A stretch of DNA of 64,000 nt from an uncultured Paracoccaceae bacterium (GCA_947492585.1 CANLND010000020.1:1-64000), one strand, 5' to 3'. Numbered from the stretch's first letter, positions 30,477 through 40,490 are shown. Numbers and translations: made by a program. The notes: a model not told the origin generated them from the sequence alone.

Positions 30477-30505
30477 AACCTGGCAATTCAATGAATTGCC
30501 AGGTT
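30477..30505 (-). terminator. Intercistronic hairpin between adhesin and T1SS genes
   Basis: AACCTGGCAATTCA-A-TGAATTGCCAGGTT: 14-bp perfect inverted repeat lying just after the adhesin stop and before tolC. Confidence 0.7.
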
Positions 30506-30511
30506 CGGACT

Positions 30512-33070
30512 TTAGATAATGACGTTGACGTTTTCGTCGACGATCAAGGTCGCGCCATCCGTGCCTACTGTGTAGACATTGAATGTATCGCCGTTGATGT
30601 CGCGTGTTTCCGACAAAGTAGCGCTTGTCACGGTCAATGTGTCGTCGACACCGCCCTGGACAACCAAAGTATCGGTGTTGTCGGACAAAGCTAGAATGTC
30701 AGCTTCGGTCAAAACCAGGTTTGAATCGGCGCTTTCATTCAGATTGAGGTTCTCGATGTTGAACCCAGTCAAGCCGGTGTTGGCAAACAGATCGCTGCCG
30801 GAGACTGCGTCTTCAATTACAACCATGGTGCTGGCGGAGTTGCCCGCGGCATCGGTGCTGCTGACGACAAGAACCGAACCATCTGGAATATCTGCAGGGT
30901 TGTCCACGCGGAAGGTGGTTTCAGTTTCATTGGTGAAGGGGTCGTTGCCGACGGCGGTTGCGCCATCGATTGATGCAACTGTGCCATCATCAGCAATGGT
31001 ATTGACAGTCATGTCCGTAAGGGCTTCGGCAAACTCCAGATCTTCGATAAAGCCCACGTCGGTATGCAGGCCCAGGTATTCCGGTGCGCCTTGCGTATCG
31101 ACGGTAAAGGTCTCGGTGATTGTTTCGCTATTCCCCGCCGCATCGGTGGCAACGATTGATGCCGATGTCGAATAGGTGCCTTCGGGGAGATCAGCTGGGA
31201 GGAAATCAACAGTCCAGTTGCCTGCGTCGTCGACGGTGGCTTCGCGCTCTACACCTTCGATGGTGACAAACACGGTAGATCCGGCTTCGACGGTGCCGCT
31301 GAGGGTCAGACCTGACTCACGTTCGCTGCTGTTGATAACGTCGTCGGCAGTTTGGTTGCCGTCAGCGGTCAGGGTGTTCACCAGCGTGTCAATTTCAACG
31401 TCATGGGTGACGGTGTCGCCAACGTTCCCGGCCAGGTCGGTGATCGTCACAGTCGCGGTGGCAGTTGTTTCACCGCTGGGCAGAGCTGAGGCGTCATAGT
31501 CAAGCGACCAAGTGCCATCATCGCCAACTGTCGCCGTGCGTGTTGCGCCAAGGAACGCAACCGAAACAGTTGATCCGGCCTCACCGGTGCCCGACAGCGT
31601 CACGCCATCGGAGGCTTCGGCAGCATTGACCACATCGTCGGTCTCGACGGTGTCCACGGTCGCGACAGGCGCAACAGTATCGATCGCAAATGTATGGGCT
31701 GAGGTTGTGCTGTTGCCTGCCGCGTCAACGGTGGTGACAGTTGCTGTGGCATCGTACTCGCCCGCGGTGAACACGCTGGAGGCAAAATCAAGCGACCAGC
31801 TGCCGTCGTTTGCGACGGTTGTTGTCATAGTCTCGCCAAGCAGCTCAACCGAGATCGACGCCCCGGCTTCGCCCGTACCTGAAATGACAATACCATCTGA
31901 CGCTTCGGCCGCGTTGGCCATATTGTCGCCTTCGACGGCGTCAAAACCAACTGCTGGAGCGACAGTGTCAACTTCCAATACGTCTGACAGTGTCGTGGCG
32001 TTGCCAAAGGAGTCCGTGCTGGTGATGCTCACGGCGGTCTCGTATTCGCCGCTCTCCAGTTCAGAAGATGCAAACGTTACACTCCAGCTGCCGTCGTCGG
32101 CCACTGTGGTTTCGTGGGTGGTGCCGTTGATGGAAACTGCGACACTTGCCCCAGCTTCGCCGGTGCCGGAGATCACGGTCCCTGCATCATACTCGGTGCC
32201 GTTGACAACTTCGCCAACCGATTGCGTGCCTGCGGTCACTTCCACTGGGGGAGGGGTTGTGTCGATGTTGATTGACGGACCATCCAGCTCGTGGGTGACC
32301 CCGTCTGGGTCATCTACGGTGACGACAACGTCATAGCTGCCATCGACAGGCAGATCCGCGGGGTCAAACGTCGTTGTCCAGGTGCCATCATCGCCAATGG
32401 TTGTTGTTTGCTCGGTGTCGCCAATCGCAACTACAACGTCAGAGCCCGGCTCGCCGGTTCCAGACACAACAACGGGGTCAGTGGTGTTGCCTGAGACATC
32501 TACAACCGCGTCTGGATTGTCGACTGTTGGATCTGCGATGCCACCTGCACCTGGATCGCCGCTTCCGCCACCATCGCCCCCGCCACCACCGATAATGGCT
32601 GCACCCAATACACCTGCCGCAGCCGCGGCAGTTCCCAAACCGCCCAGCCCAAGAAGCGGCGCGGCCAATGGTGCAACGACAGGTTCGATGCGGTCCAGAT
32701 CCAGAAACGCCATATCATCGTAGGCGCTCCACTTGCCGGTAAGGTCAAGTGGTTCGTATGTCGGGTAAAGCATGCCCTCTGCGCGATCTTCCAACAGCAC
32801 TTCAACAAAAGTACCATCTTCGCTCAGGAACAGGTTTTTCTCGCCTGTGATGCCTTCCGCAAAATAGTTGTCCAGCACAAGGGTCTGGCCATCGTGGGTC
32901 ACGATCTGCAGGTCATTGCCGATCCGCTGATAGCTTTCAACGTCGGACGCGCTCATATTTAGGGAGATATCTTTTGCGCTGGTGGCATCGACAATAGACG
33001 CGCCCTCAGCAAATTCACCATGTTGTTTTGTACCCGTCAAATCACGGGTGATATATGCAACCGTACTCAT
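30512..33070 (-). CDS. BapA/LapA-type Ig-like repeat adhesin
   Basis: N-terminal BapA-prefix-like region (ISLNMSASDVESYQRIGNDLQIVTHDGQTLVLDNYF), Gly-rich linker, tandem Ig-like repeats (VxISGTGEAGASVxVxxxGxTxTTTVxxDGSWSxxF), C-terminus INGDTFNVYTVGTDGATLIVDENVNVII. Start chosen at 33070 (MSTVAYITRDL). Confidence 0.9.
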   Translation of the reverse strand: MSTVAYITRDLTGTKQHGEFAEGASIVDATSAKDISLNMSASDVESYQRIGNDLQIVTHDGQTLVLDNYFAEGITGEKNLFLSEDGTFVEVLLEDRAEGMLYPTYEPLDLTGKWSAYDDMAFLDLDRIEPVVAPLAAPLLGLGGLGTAAAAAGVLGAAIIGGGGGDGGGSGDPGAGGIADPTVDNPDAVVDVSGNTTDPVVVSGTGEPGSDVVVAIGDTEQTTTIGDDGTWTTTFDPADLPVDGSYDVVVTVDDPDGVTHELDGPSINIDTTPPPVEVTAGTQSVGEVVNGTEYDAGTVISGTGEAGASVAVSINGTTHETTVADDGSWSVTFASSELESGEYETAVSITSTDSFGNATTLSDVLEVDTVAPAVGFDAVEGDNMANAAEASDGIVISGTGEAGASISVELLGETMTTTVANDGSWSLDFASSVFTAGEYDATATVTTVDAAGNSTTSAHTFAIDTVAPVATVDTVETDDVVNAAEASDGVTLSGTGEAGSTVSVAFLGATRTATVGDDGTWSLDYDASALPSGETTATATVTITDLAGNVGDTVTHDVEIDTLVNTLTADGNQTADDVINSSERESGLTLSGTVEAGSTVFVTIEGVEREATVDDAGNWTVDFLPADLPEGTYSTSASIVATDAAGNSETITETFTVDTQGAPEYLGLHTDVGFIEDLEFAEALTDMTVNTIADDGTVASIDGATAVGNDPFTNETETTFRVDNPADIPDGSVLVVSSTDAAGNSASTMVVIEDAVSGSDLFANTGLTGFNIENLNLNESADSNLVLTEADILALSDNTDTLVVQGGVDDTLTVTSATLSETRDINGDTFNVYTVGTDGATLIVDENVNVII
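31090..32530 (-). repeat. Tandem Ig-like domain repeats within the adhesin (about 85-95 aa period, about five copies)
   Basis: Recurring 'VDTVAP...NAAEASDG-ISGTGEAGS-V-V---G-T-T-TV-DDGSWS--F--S-L--GEY-ATV---DAAGN'. Confidence 0.85.
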
Positions 33071-33796
33071 TCTTTTTACCGCTCGCCTAGTGGGCAAACG
33101 CGCGCGATCTGAAAGTGTCAGAACGTTGCGCAGGCCCGATTTTCGCTCAAATGTCCGACGGCCCTATATGTGGCCGTTTTGTGGCATATTGTTCCAAATG
33201 TGTGGGGTGAGTCCAGTCTTGGGCAAGTGATAGTATGTGTTAACGCATATTAACCGTGTCTATTGTGCAGCAATCGCGAGTTTGTGAACCAATAAAACAA
33301 GGAAACCACTGGTTTTCGTTAACCTTTCGTGAAGATTTTTCTTCCCCTTCGATCAAAATGTGGCACAATTGGGAGGAGAGCACGCGGTGAATTCCATCCG
33401 CGCGGTCTGAGCGGCGAGAAGGCTAAAGAGATTCTCGACAACCGTTCTTGCAGTGGCCTGACCCTTGGCACTGCACTTTGTACTCTCCGCCTTGTGAACA
33501 GAAGTTTGTCAAACTTCATGGAAATTAAATAAAAATATACCAGTTACAGATAGCGTGATGAGGACATCTGTAGTAATCTGGTGCCCAAGCATACGCCGCT
33601 GCGGAGAGAATTCCGTGGCCCAAGTCACCCGCGAGAGAGTGACCAGCGGGCGCGCGTCATGGACGCGGTGCAGAGCAGATATCAGAATTTAAGAACGACG
33701 CGGACACCCCATTGGCCTACGTGCAGGGGCCTTGTGTTCGCTTGCAGTGAAGAACCCCAGGAGGACGGGCACACAGAGATCAGGAGGCTTGATCAT

Positions 33797-35731
33797 ATGT
33801 CAAATATCGCTGAACTTTTCGCCGAGCAGTACGGTCAGATACAGGAGCAGGAGATGTCCTTACAGGACTATCTGCTGGCCTGTAAGGATGACCCAAGCAT
33901 GTATGCCAATGTGGCAGAGCGCATGCTGAAGGCGATTGGAGACGAAGAGCTGGTTGATACATCCAAGGATGCAAGGCTAGGGCCGATTTTCCAGAACCGA
34001 ACGATCAAGCGATACAGTGCCTTTAAAGATTTCTATGGAATGGAGGACACGATCGAACGCATTGTCGGCTATTTCCGGCATGCGGCGCAGGGCCTAGAGG
34101 AACGTAAGCAGATTCTCTATCTTTTGGGGCCTGTCGGCGGCGGCAAGTCCTCGCTCGCAGAACGGCTGAAGCGCCTGATCGAAGATCAACCCATCTATGT
34201 TCTGAAAGCCGGGGATCAGATCTCTCCGTTGTTTGAAAGCCCTCTGGGCCTGTTTGATCCCGTTCGTATGGGCAAGATGCTGGAAACAGAATACGGAATT
34301 GTGCGCCATCGTTTGCCGGGACTAATGTCACCTTGGGCGGTGGAACGGCTGGACGAGTTTGAAGGGGATATCAGCAAATTCTCTGTTGTGCGCCTGTACC
34401 CGTCGCGCCTGCGGCGCATTTGTGTCGCCAAGGTGGAACCGGGCGATGAGAACAATCAGGACATTTCAACGCTTGTCGGTAAGGTGGACATTCGCCAGCT
34501 GGAACATTTCAGTCAGGACAATCCCGATGCCTATAGCTTCTCGGGCGGTTTGAACCGTGCCACGCAGGGCGTTCTGGAATTTGTCGAGATGTTCAAAGCG
34601 CCGATTAAGATGCTGCACCCGTTGCTGACGGCAACGCAGGAAGGCAACTATATGGGCACCGAGAGCTTTGGTGCGATCCCGTTCTCGGGACTCATTTTGG
34701 CGCATTCTAACGAAAGCGAATGGCAGACCTTTAAGAACAATAAGAACAACGAAGCCTTTATTGACCGGGTGTCGATTGTGAAGGTGCCTTATTGCCTGCG
34801 GGTCACGGATGAATCGCAGATTTATCACAAGCTGATCGAAACCAGTGAGCTGCGCGATGCGCCCTGTGCTCCGGAAACGCTGAAAATACTCAGCCGGTTC
34901 TCGGTTCTAACGCGGCTGAAGGCGCACGAAAATTCAAACCTTTACAGTAAGATGCGAGTATATGACGGCGAAAGCTTGAAGGACACGGACCCGAAGGCCA
35001 AGACCGTACAGGAATATCAGGACCGCGCTGGCGTGGACGAAGGGATGAACGGTGTCTCAACCCGCTTTGCCTTTAAGGTGCTGAGTTCGGTTTTCAATTT
35101 TGACACCGATGAGGTGGCCGCGGATCCAGTGCATTTGATGTATGTTCTAGAGCAGATGATCAAACGCGAGCAGTTCCCGCAGGAGATCGAACAGACCTAT
35201 CTGGAGTTTATTAAAACTGAGCTTGCGCCGCGGTACGAAGAATTCATTGGCAATGAAATTCAGAAGGCCTATCTCGAGAGTTATACCGAATACGGTCAGA
35301 ACGTCTTTGACCGCTACATCTCGCATGCGGACGCCTGGATCGAAGAGCAGGACTACAAGGATCCCGACACCGGGCAGCTTTACAATCGCGAGATCCTGGA
35401 CGCTGAGTTGAGCAAGATTGAAAAACCTTGCGGCATCGCAAATCCCAAGGATTTCCGCAACGAAGTGGTCAAATTCTCGCTGCGCCACCGGGCAAACACG
35501 GGCGCAAACCCTGCCTGGAATTCGTATGAAAAACTACGCGATGTGATCGAAAAACACATGTTCAGCCAGGTGGAAGAGCTGCTGCCGGTGATCTCATTTG
35601 GGAGCAAGAAAGACAGCAAGACTGAAAGCAAACATCAGGAGTTCGTCGAGCGCATGCGAAGCCACGGCTACACCGACCGTCAGGTCAGGCGTCTGGTTGA
35701 GTGGTACATGCGCGTAAATAAAGCTGGATAA
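33797..35731 (+). CDS. prkA: PrkA family serine protein kinase (YeaG-like)
   Basis: MSNIAELFAEQYGQIQEQEMSLQDYL; Walker A LLGPVGGGKSSLAERLK; MFKAPIKMLHPLLTATQEGNYMGTE. RBS AGGAGG before 33797. Confidence 0.95.
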   Translation: MSNIAELFAEQYGQIQEQEMSLQDYLLACKDDPSMYANVAERMLKAIGDEELVDTSKDARLGPIFQNRTIKRYSAFKDFYGMEDTIERIVGYFRHAAQGLEERKQILYLLGPVGGGKSSLAERLKRLIEDQPIYVLKAGDQISPLFESPLGLFDPVRMGKMLETEYGIVRHRLPGLMSPWAVERLDEFEGDISKFSVVRLYPSRLRRICVAKVEPGDENNQDISTLVGKVDIRQLEHFSQDNPDAYSFSGGLNRATQGVLEFVEMFKAPIKMLHPLLTATQEGNYMGTESFGAIPFSGLILAHSNESEWQTFKNNKNNEAFIDRVSIVKVPYCLRVTDESQIYHKLIETSELRDAPCAPETLKILSRFSVLTRLKAHENSNLYSKMRVYDGESLKDTDPKAKTVQEYQDRAGVDEGMNGVSTRFAFKVLSSVFNFDTDEVAADPVHLMYVLEQMIKREQFPQEIEQTYLEFIKTELAPRYEEFIGNEIQKAYLESYTEYGQNVFDRYISHADAWIEEQDYKDPDTGQLYNREILDAELSKIEKPCGIANPKDFRNEVVKFSLRHRANTGANPAWNSYEKLRDVIEKHMFSQVEELLPVISFGSKKDSKTESKHQEFVERMRSHGYTDRQVRRLVEWYMRVNKAG

Positions 35732-35746
35732 AGGCGGGGTCTCTAA

Positions 35747-37081
35747 ATGCATCATTTCATTGACAGGCGCGCCAATCCCAAAGGTAAAAGCCTGGGCAAC
35801 CGGCAACGGTTCCTGCGGCGCGCCCGTGAGAATATCAAAGAACGGGTCGACCGATCTGTCAAAGATAAGTCGATCAAGGACGGCGCCGAGGCGGTTGGCT
35901 CTGGAGAAAAAGTCACCATTCCATCCAAGGGCCTGAAAGAGCCGCGTTTGTATCACGGCTCAAAGGGCGGAAACCGTCAGTATGTATTACCCGGCAACAA
36001 GGATTTTGTTGTCGGTGATCAGATCAAGCGCCCCGAAGGGGGGAGTGGTAAAGGCGGCCGTAAGGGCGCTGAGGACGGCGAAGGGGATGACGAGTTTTCC
36101 TTTACTCTGACACAGGATGAATATCTCGAAATCTTGTTTGACGGGCTGGAACTGCCGGATCTGGTCGAAAAGGCTACGGTCGAAACAGAGACCATCGGCA
36201 CTCGGCGTGCAGGTCTGACGACGGCAGGCACCCCCAACAATCTGAACCTTGTGCGCACCATGCGCAATTCTCTGGGGCGGCGTATCGCGTTGCAGCGTCC
36301 GTCGACGAAGGCTCAAAAAGAGCTGGAGGCACAGATCGCTGATCTCGAAGGGGAGGAGACGCGCAGCGAGACGCAACAGGAATTGCTGGAGGCGTTGCTC
36401 AAGCAGCGGGACGTTTTGCTGCGCAAGCGCCGAGTGGTCGGCTACATCGATCCCTTGGATCTACGGTATGATACTTTTGTACCCGAGAAGATCCGCAATT
36501 CCCGAGCCGTTGTTTTTTGTTTGATGGATGTTTCGGGATCTATGCAGGAGCGCGAAAAAGATCTGGCCAAGCGGTTTTTCCTGTTGCTGCATTTGTTCCT
36601 GAACCGCTGTTACGAGCATACTGAGATAGTGTTTGTACGCCATACGCATCACGCGCAGGAAGTCGACGAAGATACGTTCTTTTATGCCCGTGAAACCGGG
36701 GGGACGATCGTCTCTACTGCATTGGAAAAGATGAAGGAAATCATCGAAGAGCGCTATCCGCCGGATGAGTGGAACATCTATGGGGCGCAGGCTTCGGATG
36801 GCGAAAACTTTGGCAATGACTCGCAGCGCTGCAAAAATCTTCTGCTGCAGCATCTTTTGCCAGTGTGTCAGTATTATGCCTATGTGGAAATTGTCGAAGA
36901 AAGCGCCGATCAGTTGCTGTTAAATCCTGAGGCTGGCGAAGATCTTTGGCAGAATTACCGCGAAGTCAAAGCCCAGTCAGCGCATTTTGAAATGCAACGA
37001 GTGGCCTTTGCGCAGCATATCTATCCGATTTTCCGCGAATTCTTTTTGCCCAAGGTCAAGGGAGGTCTGAATGTTGGATAA
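35747..37081 (+). CDS. DUF444 family protein (YeaH/YhbH)
   Basis: MHHFIDRRANPKGKSLGNRQRFLRRARENIKERV; vWA-like AVVFCLMDVSGSMQEREKDLAKRFFLLLHLFL. Confidence 0.95.
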   Translation: MHHFIDRRANPKGKSLGNRQRFLRRARENIKERVDRSVKDKSIKDGAEAVGSGEKVTIPSKGLKEPRLYHGSKGGNRQYVLPGNKDFVVGDQIKRPEGGSGKGGRKGAEDGEGDDEFSFTLTQDEYLEILFDGLELPDLVEKATVETETIGTRRAGLTTAGTPNNLNLVRTMRNSLGRRIALQRPSTKAQKELEAQIADLEGEETRSETQQELLEALLKQRDVLLRKRRVVGYIDPLDLRYDTFVPEKIRNSRAVVFCLMDVSGSMQEREKDLAKRFFLLLHLFLNRCYEHTEIVFVRHTHHAQEVDEDTFFYARETGGTIVSTALEKMKEIIEERYPPDEWNIYGAQASDGENFGNDSQRCKNLLLQHLLPVCQYYAYVEIVEESADQLLLNPEAGEDLWQNYREVKAQSAHFEMQRVAFAQHIYPIFREFFLPKVKGGLNVG

Positions 37082-38585
37082 AACACCCCCACCTGAACTG
37101 CTGTTTGAGGGCCCTGAATGGACTTTTGAGCTGCTTGAGAAAGCCCGCGACGCGATCGAAAAAATTGCGCTGAACGATCTGGGGTTGGATGTTTACCCAA
37201 ATCAGATCGAAATCATTTCGGCCGAGCAGATGCTGGATGCGTATTCCTGCATTGGTTTGCCCTTGATGTATCAGCACTGGTCGTTTGGCAAACACTTTGC
37301 CCGGGATGAAGCCTTGTATCGCACGGGGCGTCAGGGCTTGGCCTATGAAATTGTGATCAATTCCAATCCTTGCATCAGTTACAACATGGAAGAAAACACC
37401 ATGGCGATGCAAACCTTGGTAATGGCGCATGCGGCCTTTGGTCATAACCATTTCTTTAAAAACAACTATCTGTTCCAGCAATGGACGGACGCCGATGGCA
37501 TTCACGATTACCTGGCTTTTGCCAAAAACTATATCGCCGCCTGCGAAGAGCGGCATGGGTTGGACGCGGTTGAGGAAATCCTGGATGCGGCTCACGCGTT
37601 GCAATCGCAGGGGGTGTTTCGATATGGGCGCCCGCCAAAGCCAACCGCCGCCGAAGTCGCCGCCATGGCAAAAGTGCGCGAAGGTTACGAGAGCGGGCAA
37701 AGCGTTTTGGACATTTGGACCGATGCCACCCTTGGTGATCGCAGGGGAGACCATGTTGAAAATGGGCCCTATGGTCAGCGGCGCAAAGACATGAATATGC
37801 CACAAGAGAACGTGTTGTATTTCTTGGAAAAACACAGCCCGATCTTGGAAGGTTGGCAGCGTGAGATCTTGCGGATCGTGCGCAATCTCGCGCAGTATTT
37901 TTACCCGCAGAAGCAGACCAAGGTGATGAACGAAGGCTGCGCGACCTTTGTGCACTATTACATCGTGAACGAGCTGTATGAACAGGGCTTGATCACGCAG
38001 GGCGCGTTGATGGAGATCATGCACAGCCATACAAATGTGGTGCTGCAACCTGAATTCGACGATCCTCGCTATTCGGGCATCAACCCGTATGCGCTGGGCT
38101 TTGCGATGATGCAGGATATCTGTCGCATCTGTGAAAACCCGACGGACGAAGACCGGGAGTGGTTTCCTGAATTTGCGGGCAATTCGGATTGGCGCAAAGT
38201 GCTGCGCGATGCATGGGCAAACTATCGGGATGAAAGCTTTATTCAGCAATTCCTATCGCCGCATCTGATCCGTAAATTTAAGCTGTTTGCGCTAAGCGAT
38301 GTTGAGGAACAGCCTAATCTGGTGGTCAGTCAAATCCACAACCGGGCTGGCTACAAAGCCATCCGTCGTGATCTGGCCCATCAATATGATCTGGCTTATC
38401 AGGAGCCAGATATTCAGGTTGCGGATGCTGATCTGAAAGGAGACCGCGAGCTAAAGCTGATCCATACCGTGCGGGATGGTATCCATCTGAGCGAGGACGA
38501 CAGAGAAGAGGTCTTGATCCATCTGCGTCGCTTGTGGGGGTATGACGTGCGACTTGATGCGGTTGAGGTCCAGAGCAACCTGTGA
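37071..38585 (+). CDS. SpoVR family protein (YcgB-like)
   Basis: LFEGPEWTFELLEKARDAIEKIA...LPLMYQHWSFGKHFARDEALYRTGRQGLAYEIVINSNPCISYNMEENTMAMQTLVMAHAAFGHNHFF. Confidence 0.95.
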   Translation: MLDKTPPPELLFEGPEWTFELLEKARDAIEKIALNDLGLDVYPNQIEIISAEQMLDAYSCIGLPLMYQHWSFGKHFARDEALYRTGRQGLAYEIVINSNPCISYNMEENTMAMQTLVMAHAAFGHNHFFKNNYLFQQWTDADGIHDYLAFAKNYIAACEERHGLDAVEEILDAAHALQSQGVFRYGRPPKPTAAEVAAMAKVREGYESGQSVLDIWTDATLGDRRGDHVENGPYGQRRKDMNMPQENVLYFLEKHSPILEGWQREILRIVRNLAQYFYPQKQTKVMNEGCATFVHYYIVNELYEQGLITQGALMEIMHSHTNVVLQPEFDDPRYSGINPYALGFAMMQDICRICENPTDEDREWFPEFAGNSDWRKVLRDAWANYRDESFIQQFLSPHLIRKFKLFALSDVEEQPNLVVSQIHNRAGYKAIRRDLAHQYDLAYQEPDIQVADADLKGDRELKLIHTVRDGIHLSEDDREEVLIHLRRLWGYDVRLDAVEVQSNL

Positions 38586-38607
38586 TCTGCATACCGACAT
38601 GTGTGAT

Positions 38608-39267
38608 CTAACTTTTGGCGAGTTGGGTTTCCAAGGACACACGCGCATGGTCGATGTGCTGCGCGGTCAATTGGGCCGCGGTGTCGGCATCACCCGCGGC
38701 GCAGGCGCTTAGAATGGCGTCATGCTCTGCGCTGCTTTGTGCCATGCCGTCGCTCATGACCAGCTGTGCACGCAGATAGCGGTCAATCCGGGACATCGCA
38801 GTCTCAATTACGGACAGGTGAAACGGTTGATCGCTCGCTTGATACAGCGCCATGTGGAATTTTTTATTCAGCGCGCTAAAGGTCAAGGGATCTGTTGCGC
38901 TGGCAAAATCGTCTTGGTGGGTCCGTGCCCGAGCGATGATTTCTGGCGTGATGTTGGGCACGGCGCGCCGCATGACCTCGGCTTCGAGTGTGCTTCGAAA
39001 ATGAAAGATCTCTTGTGCTTCTTTCAGGGACAACGTCGCAACAAACGTGCCTCTGTTGCGGATGTGTTCAACCAGCCCTTGTTGTTCCAATTTGGCCAAG
39101 GCGTCGCGCACAGGGTAGCGTGAGGTATTAAAGGCCTTCGCAATTTGATCCTGTCGTAGTTGTTCTCCATCGCGCAGATCTCCAGCGATGATAGCACGGC
39201 GTAAATTGCGGGCTATGATGGTCGAGGCGGTTTCCGTTTTGGAGATATCAACGGCCTGAAACTTCAC
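38608..39267 (-). CDS. GntR family regulator (FCD type)
   Basis: N-terminal wHTH LRDGEQLRQDQIAKAFNTSRYPVRDALAKLEQQGLVEHIRNRGTFVA and helical C-terminal domain. Confidence 0.93.
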   Translation of the reverse strand: MKFQAVDISKTETASTIIARNLRRAIIAGDLRDGEQLRQDQIAKAFNTSRYPVRDALAKLEQQGLVEHIRNRGTFVATLSLKEAQEIFHFRSTLEAEVMRRAVPNITPEIIARARTHQDDFASATDPLTFSALNKKFHMALYQASDQPFHLSVIETAMSRIDRYLRAQLVMSDGMAQSSAEHDAILSACAAGDADTAAQLTAQHIDHARVSLETQLAKS

Positions 39268-39329
39268 AATGGTCCTCGTGCGCTACGTGCGTCCATACCG
39301 CATGATCACAAGCGGTTGGGCAACAAAAA

Positions 39330-39355
39330 AACGCAGGCCGCAAATGGCCTGCGTT
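39330..39355 (-). terminator. Rho-independent terminator after class III alcohol dehydrogenase
   Basis: Minus strand AACGCAGGCCATTTGCGGCCTGCGTTTTTTTG. Confidence 0.9.
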
Positions 39356-39374
39356 TTGGCTTAGCTTCGCTTGA

Positions 39375-40490
39375 TCAGAACTCCACGACGGCGCGGATTG
39401 ATTTACCTTCGTGCATCAGATCAAATCCTTCGTTGATCTGATCAAGCGTCAATTTGTGGGTGATCATGGGATCGATCTCGATCTTGCCGTCCATATACCA
39501 ATCAACGATTTTTGGGACATCTGTTCGGCCCGACGCGCCGCCAAAGGCGGTGCCGCGCCAGCTGCGACCGGTCACCAGCTGGAAGGGGCGGGTTGAGATC
39601 TCGGCACCCGCAGGGGCCACGCCGATGATGATCGATTCACCCCAGCCTTTGTGGGCGGCTTCCAATGCGGTGCGCATGACCTGCACGTTGCCGGTTGCAT
39701 CAAATGTGTAATCAGCGCCGCCGCCGGTCAGTTCAACCAGGTGTGCCACCAGATCGCCGTCAACTTCAGCGGGGTTCACAAAATCAGTCATGCCAAAGTG
39801 GGTCGCCATTTCAACCTTGCCAGGGTTGAGGTCGACGCCAACAATTTGGTCTGCACCCGCCAGACGCAGGCCTTGGATCACGTTCAAACCGATACCGCCG
39901 AGGCCAAAGACAATGGCGGTAGAGCCGATTTCGACCTTAGCGGTATTGATTACAGCGCCGATGCCGGTGGTGACGCCGCAGCCGATGTAGCAGATCTTAT
40001 CAAAGGGCGCGTCTTTGCGAACTTTGGCCAGCGCGATTTCCGGCACAACCGAGTGATTGGCGAAGGTGGAGCAGCCCATGTAGTGGTGAATGGGCGTGCC
40101 ATCCAGCATCGAGAACCGGGTGGACCCATCGGGCAGCAGGCCTTGGCCTTGTGTCGAGCGGATCGCTTGGCACAGGTTGGTTTTTGGGTTCAGGCAGTAG
40201 TCGCATTCGCGGCATTCTGGCGTGTAGAGTGGGATCACGTGATCACCGACGGCAAGGCTGGTGACGCCTTCGCCCACTTCGATTACGACGCCCGCACCTT
40301 CGTGGCCCAAAATTGCCGGAAAAATGCCTTCGGGATCGTCGCCCGAGCGGGTGAATTCATCGGTGTGGCACAGGCCGGTGGCCTTGATCTCTACCAGAAC
40401 CTCACCGGCGCGTGGGCCTTCAAGGTTCACTTCCATGATTTCCAACGGTTTACCGGCTTCTACGGCAACGGCGGCACGGGTACGCATCAT
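39375..40490 (-). CDS. adhC: S-(hydroxymethyl)glutathione dehydrogenase / class III alcohol dehydrogenase
   Basis: MRTRAAVAVEAGKPLEIMEVNLEGPRAGEVLVEIKATGLCHTDEFTRSGDDPEGIFPAILGHEGAGVV; four-Cys zinc loop CRECDYCLNPKTNLC. Confidence 0.93.
   Translation of the reverse strand: MMRTRAAVAVEAGKPLEIMEVNLEGPRAGEVLVEIKATGLCHTDEFTRSGDDPEGIFPAILGHEGAGVVIEVGEGVTSLAVGDHVIPLYTPECRECDYCLNPKTNLCQAIRSTQGQGLLPDGSTRFSMLDGTPIHHYMGCSTFANHSVVPEIALAKVRKDAPFDKICYIGCGVTTGIGAVINTAKVEIGSTAIVFGLGGIGLNVIQGLRLAGADQIVGVDLNPGKVEMATHFGMTDFVNPAEVDGDLVAHLVELTGGGADYTFDATGNVQVMRTALEAAHKGWGESIIIGVAPAGAEISTRPFQLVTGRSWRGTAFGGASGRTDVPKIVDWYMDGKIEIDPMITHKLTLDQINEGFDLMHEGKSIRAVVEF

Noticed and set aside
31090-32530. Repetitive segment as CRISPR or satellite DNA
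   Set aside because: Repeats are protein-level Ig-like domains, too long and divergent for CRISPR.
33240-33253. TTAA-CGCATA-TTAA upstream of the adhesin as a CtrA site
   Set aside because: Spacer is 6, not 7, so it does not fit the CtrA consensus.
33581-33796. N-terminal extension of PrkA
   Set aside because: Residues before MSNIAELF lack PrkA similarity; a good RBS (AGGAGG) precedes ATG 33797.
37056-38249. 397-aa minus ORF
   Set aside because: Antisense to spoVR; composition typical of a shadow ORF.
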